From Rhinopithecus roxellana (taxonomy: Eukaryota; Chordata; Mammalia; Primates; Cercopithecidae), in NCBI RefSeq assembly GCF_007565055.1, contig NC_044564.1, forward strand, positions 79,504,563 to 79,568,562: 64,000 nt of DNA, in the 5' to 3' direction. The notes under the pieces were generated by a model that saw nothing but the letters and a program-made list of their open reading frames with translations, was not told the origin of the DNA and did no database searches. The translations under genes were made by a program, and so were the position numbers. Positions 59,101-64,000 of this stretch are shown here, in pieces; within the stretch, counting starts at the first letter, position 1; every line of letters starts with the position of its first letter.

Positions 59101-59984
59101 TGCTAAGGACACAGAATCAGTCACTTCAACTCCACAATGTCCAGATTTGAGAAAGAAAGATCCCGAGGAAAAAAGTAGTCAGTCCTGAAGACAACAATGA
59201 CCTGTCCTCTAGCAACCAGCTCATCTTAGTTCTTGACATGCAGAATAGCAACTTCCTGCTGGGGTGACTAGATGGATAGATAGATGCACGGGATCTACAG
59301 GATTTCCTTATTTTTAATTTTTTGGCCCTGTTGCAACTTACCTCAAATTCAGGGAAGCCTCAAATCCCAGGGAATGTGTCACCTCAGGAGGAGGGAGACA
59401 ATTGGATGTGATATTTTCCAATGTTTCAGTGACTGGCATCAATTCTAGAGAGTAATTTCTAGAATCACTTTGATAGTTTAGTGTTTAGTGAGGCTAAACT
59501 AGAGATAAATGGCTAAAGGTGAGTAGAGGGAATTCCACTGGTACCGGTGGGGTAGGCCGTGATGTGATCCCATTTATACATAGGACAGATGGTACAGTGG
59601 GGATATGGATTTGGAACAGCAAAAGGTGAAACCCTGGTCCTGCCTCTCTCTGATTTATATCTGAACCCCTATCTCCCCAGAGCTCAGCTGGGATACACAG
59701 AGAAAATCTCTGACTTGCAGAGAAACAAACTCATTCCTGGCAAGGGCTGGGTTCTCTCCAGGATATAGACCTAGTACACCAAGGGAATGATGTTTATTTT
59801 CCCTTCTCACCAGCAGGGGCACAGAGGGAACAGCTTTAAATCCAGATGGCCAGGACTGTGCTGCAAAGAAGGGACCAATAGCAAGCCATAAAAAGTAATA
59901 CAGAGCTTTTTTTTTTTTTTTATCTTAGTCCAGTCTGTCCTTTGGACACTTGTGTAGCACTAACAACAACAATAGCTTTTAATA
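56110..59984. other. ~3.9 kb low-repeat region, no gene assigned
   Basis: Less AT-rich than the left part of the window and almost free of repeats I can name. A splice-acceptor-like TTTGCTCTTTTCTTTTGCAG ends at about 56405, but all three following frames soon hit stops. The overlapping minus frames at 58008-58428 are proline/serine rich, share the same bases in two registers and have no family features. Nothing identifies a gene. Confidence 0.5.
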
Positions 59985-60205
59985 ATTATTCTCTTAATTT
60001 GTTCAATGCTTTTTATATGTAATATCTCATAAAATTTTTACAATAATCGATAAGAAAGGCATTACCATCCCAATTTCATGCATGATGAGTCAAGGTTAGA
60101 GAGGTTCAGTAAGTTGTTCAAGGTCACTCAGCTAATAACCACGAAAGTTGTTAGAATCTCCGGTCAGTCTGACAGTGGCATCCTTGTTATTTGACCCAGT
60201 GCATT
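59985..60205 (-). mobile_element. MIR SINE
   Basis: TAATATCTCATAAAATTTTT, GTTAGAGAGGTTCAGTAAGT and AAGGTCACTCAGCTAATAAC are reverse MIR, continuing into CGGTCAGTCTGAC. The first residues of the frame starting at 60148 come from this SINE. Confidence 0.8.
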
Positions 60206-62179
60206 GCTGTCCCTCTTTTAGCCATTTTTTTTGCTGTCTCTCTTGGTCATTTATGACTCTGAAGGACCTGAATGTCAGAAGGAGAGAAGTACAGAAACAG
60301 CTCAGGGACAGCAAAAGCCCCTCTGTGCACTCGGATGATCCTGCATCCACTTCTGTGACATCATCTGCAGATCTGCTCACATGTTTCTCAGGGGAGTCCG
60401 AGGCCCCAGAGAATGTCTCCAGCCTTGCAACTGGAATGGGAAGGGCATAGAAGTGCAGCTCTTCGTAAGGAATGAGTCAATCAACCATCAGATGTTGCTG
60501 CTGACTGTAAGGACAATCAAGAAGCCATCATGCACATATTTGACGAAATTTTGTGGGGCTTAGGGGTTTCTCTCTAGGCTAGACATCAGAAATACACTGA
60601 CAGGGCAGATTTTGGTTTGCTATGGAAAAGTAATTTCTAAGACCTGGAGTTGTCTATGGAAAAAATGGGCTGTCTCCATTTCAATGTCTGTCAGGCATAT
60701 TAGAAAGATGATTCCTGTTGTAAGAATTTGGGCAAATGGCTTCCAAGATCCCTCCTATCTAAAGCTCTTGAAAACTATATTTCAGGCCCTATCTGGCTAA
60801 ATTTGTTGATGAATAAATGAATAGGAATTTATACTTGAAGGCAGATCTGTATTTTAGATACTCTACCAGATTTGTTGATTGAATAAATGAATGACAAGCT
60901 AGACCCTGAGGTTCTCCACATGTGTGTACACCACATTTTTCTCATCCTCCCCCATGTTCCGTGATCCCACTTCCAAAAGGCAGGGCTGAGACTCCCTTGC
61001 TCAGCACCACCCTGCAGGCCCTCAGGGCACAGATATCCTCAGGCATTCACACTGACTGTGAGGAGAAGATCAAAGTGAAAGGGCTAGGGAAGTCTGGCAG
61101 CTCTGGTGGGGTGCAGTTTTCATCTCCTTGGGGCAGAAGAGAGAGCAGCCTCTGGGTGACACAGCCTGACTGGTGCCTGGGAGGAATAGGTTTGGGGAAG
61201 AGCCATGTGCATGACAGGGAGACGTGGAGACTGGGGATGAGGTCAGGATCTTATTGTCCTTGGAGGTAATGTCTGTGGTTCTGGAAAGCTCTTTACAGAA
61301 ACCTTTCTCTCCCCAGCTTCCCAGGGGCTCAAATTCTTTTCATGGAGAAAAAGCCTTTCATCGTAAGATGAAACTCAAGAGTGTCAGACGCAAATGACTC
61401 TTGATCGTCATCTAAGCTAGAGTGAAGTGGAACCTCTCTGGGGTAGCTTATTGAGGGGGGAAATGGGGGAAAAGGTGGGAAGATTCCGCACTAATGAAAG
61501 GAGGCACTGTGTGGGAGGGAAGGGGTTGCCAGAGGACCAGAGCCCCAAGGCATCTGAGGACTAATTTTTCTCTTACAGTTTTTCCTCAGCTAGAGGGAGA
61601 GAGTGATTGAGAAAGGTCCCATTGGTCTAATGATAGAAGGTTGAATTTAAATAATGCTTCAAACCTCAGGATTTACTCTAAACTTTTGACCCAGTCAACC
61701 ATGCCTGGGATATTTTGGGCAACCCTGAAGCATCTCCTGAGGGATCTTTGAGAGCACAGTACCCAGAGGGTACCTTCAATGGTGTGGCAGATGACTATCT
61801 CTGCTCCTGCCTCTCCTCATCGGAGCTGCTTTGAGCGCTCAGCCAGAGGGACATTCCTCATGGGCACCTCTGGTGGACACAGAGCACCCACCATGTACTG
61901 ACAGTGGCTTTGTGCCACCCCTCAAAGCAACTTTTAAAAGCTTTGTCTTGCCAGAAATTTTAATTTCCTTGGAAAATAGACATGTGTGGTAACAAGTGTT
62001 TTTCATAACAACTTTCTGCTTTTTACAGAGTGGAGTCACAATTTTGGTTTGTATAGATATGAAAACTCTAGGCATGTAGAAAACTTGATTATGCATTTAA
62101 CCAAATGCATTCACTAGTTGTAATTTTGGTTCCCACATATATTTATCCCAGTTTAAGCCTATTACTTCTGGCCAAGGAA
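60206..62179. other. ~2 kb without recognised gene
   Basis: Contains two similar TTTGTTGAT-GAATAAATGAAT blocks near 60802 and 60870, which look like L2-type 3' ends. An open frame continues from the MIR to 60450, with a Ser/Glu-rich end. No protein family is recognised here. Confidence 0.45.
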
Positions 62180-62610
62180 CCTCTAAGGCTCCCTACTGCT
62201 TTCAGCTTGAGGCTATTAGCTTCTCTGATTAGTTGAAACTCTACATACTCCACTGATTCTCACCCCTATGAGTCAGAAGTTTGCACTCTCTCCTTCACAC
62301 TGCACTTCTGCATTCTGGTCGGCTTTTTCCTTTTTCAGGAATATCATCCTTTCCTTTTTTTGCTATCCACATTATTCTCATTCCTCTCCTGCCAGAGGTG
62401 TCTCCCTGTCTCAGAAGTCTGCCCCGTTTGTATCATCCCTTCCCGTTGCTTCCTTCTCTTCCTAGAGCACTTGCAGTTTCACCACTCAATTGAGCTTCAC
62501 TTTCCTGAAAATCCTGATTTGTGTGTCCTTATCTTAGCGGAACGAGAGTACTTCTTGCCTGGAGCTGGACTTAGTAGGCATATATGTTGTTTTCTTCAAG
62601 TGGGGGAAAA
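62180..62610 (+). mobile_element. L2 LINE 3' part, decayed
   Basis: CTAAGGCTCCCTACTGCTTT, a middle section resembling the GGAATATCATCCTTTCC area, and GCCTGGAGCTGGACTTAGTA are landmarks of L2 in forward order. Weakly conserved. Confidence 0.5.
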
Positions 62611-64000
62611 TCCATTAATCTAACTCTTATCTACCCTCCCACCTCCTAATTCATAAAGATGTGAGTGAATATCCGAGTGGTAAATTTGAGAAGAGCAAAT
62701 TGGGTGCAGGTAGCCCTGCTCTTTTGTTCCCTCTTCTCTTTGGAAGGCTGCAGAAAATATTAATTCTCCACTCTTCCTCCAAGAGGAAGTCTCCAGTTCT
62801 CTTGGGAGAAGTGTGCAAATCTGCCTGATGTGATGTCTGACTTTCAGGCATATATGTTCTTGCTCACTATGCTACATCTTTCAATCTAACCATAATCTGC
62901 CATTACTTTGTTTTATTTTTCAGTTTATTCAGTGTTTGCGTGAGGAAAAAAGGTGGTATTTGTTGGGGATGCTAAAACAAGGAAGTGACGGTCTTGGCAG
63001 AGGTCAGTTGATGCAGGAGGCAGCCATCACCCATAGTGCATGGCAATGGCCCTGTATGGCTGCTGCATCTCATTTTATTTTGAACAGGCTAAATCTCAGC
63101 ATAAGACCACTCCAAAACAGACTCTTGACTCCCAGAGGGGGTCATCTGGTAGGCAGAGTTTTTGGTTTGCATCCATCTGGATGCTCAGTATTCCGACCAA
63201 AGAAGGTATCTTGGTTTTGGCACTGTAAACGTTTAGATTTCCTCCTGATGAAAAGTGTCCAAGAGATTCAGATGCTTGGAGATGCTGCTGCTGGAACCCA
63301 ACATGGGCCTAGATCAGTGGGAGATGCTAGTTTTGTTGTTTACCACAGCTGCAGGCCCCATTGTCCAGCCCACTTGAACCCTATGGTCAACTTTGAGTGA
63401 GAAACAGAGACCAGGATCAGGTTTCACATAATTCAGAATATAAATTTTAGATTAAGTGTTCCCTCAGTCAACAGCCTTCCCTGACTATTTGTATTGTCAC
63501 CAGCACATAGACTTGTAAAGTTATAAGAGAAGATCAAGAACTATGTACCAGAGTTGAGATATTGCCATTAGGCTGATAAAAGATTTACTGGGTTTGGAAT
63601 TAGAGGCCAATAACAAAGCAACAACAACTCAAGACTTTTCATAAAGTCTTAATTTGTTCTCAAGAGATTTAGGTAATAGGTAGATCAAAGAGCAAAAATA
63701 GTTAAAGGACGCATTGTTAAACTTCCATTCCTCCTCTATCTCAGGCAGGGTATTCGATTGAATGATGCAGACCTGCAGATGACTGGGAAAACCTGCTACC
63801 CAGGTTCTGGCAGATTCTCAGCTGACAGGTGGGAGTGTAATATAGAGTATCAGACATGGTTCTTTTAAGAGTTTGCATGGACAGACCACATTTAGGTTTA
63901 GGCACACTTAGGATAGGGGACATGGGATTGTGCTCAAGAAGTGAAATAAAGTGACTTTCAGAGAAAGTTTTGCATTTACAATCTCACTTTATAGCTCCAT
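62611..64000. other. 1.4 kb without recognised gene; one exon-like stretch
   Basis: TTTGTTTTATTTTTCAG ends at 62923. The 79 bases to 63002 are open in one frame (FIQCLREEKRW... start) and end AGAG before GTCAGT. The same frame stays open to 63400 (154 residues from the ATG at 62936). No domain, signal peptide or family is recognised, and codons beyond 63002 read like non-coding DNA. The rest to 64000 is unassigned. Confidence 0.35.

Overview
This window is nuclear DNA from a primate, most likely an Old World monkey (Cercopithecidae). The best evidence is the younger Alu copies at 4624-4915, 10613-10917 and 40747-41070. They carry combinations I associate with cercopithecid AluY subfamilies: GGCTCAAGCC near the Alu 5' end, CCGG in place of the usual bases before the ATC of the right arm, and GGCTAG after the A-rich linker. 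The rest is a typical mammalian repeat landscape of MIR, L2, MaLR LTRs, hAT-Charlie and Tigger DNA transposons, old and young L1, and ERV LTRs.

I find no intact protein-coding gene. Every long open frame I could explain lies in a decayed transposon or is an Alu or L1 shadow. The DNA reads as an AT-rich intergenic or long-intron region built by nested insertions.

Layout: 1-4223 is a degraded forward L1 beginning at the ORF1/ORF2 spacer. 4509-4915 is an Alu monomer carrying an Old World monkey AluY. 4962-6140 is a Tigger-type transposon. 6340-6895 is a reverse old L1 end. 7040-7932 is a solo ERV LTR. 8409-11513 holds three Alus in otherwise unassigned DNA. 12450-13370 is a MaLR LTR split by a MER1-type hAT element with an 8-bp target duplication. 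14315-18332 is MIR, L2 with two Alus, and an ERV LTR. 19128-22125 is a near full-length reverse Tigger1 that received an Alu monomer and an LTR12-type solo LTR. 25591-26269 is an L1/Alu composite. 26500-35745 is rich in MIR and L2 and has an LTR with a 4-bp target duplication. 36010-43300 has MaLR, MER5A, LTR and Alu copies. 43300-51900 is sparse. 51925-53625 is a MIR split by an Alu, a second Alu and an LTR. 53627-56105 is a reverse L1 ORF2 fragment. 56110-64000 has the lowest repeat content, with only a MIR and an L2 recognised.

No coordinated gene system is visible. The features most worth checking are unusual insertion structures: the L1/Alu composite sharing one target duplication, a 22-bp orphan Alu 5' end inside an L1 tail, long homopolymers grown inside L1 coding sequence, and an LTR12 with NF-Y repeats but no visible core promoter. 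A few unassigned stretches look like single exons (15134-15207, 28159-28258, 62924-63002). Repeat subfamily names come from recognition by eye, not from a library search, and most boundaries of old repeats are approximate.
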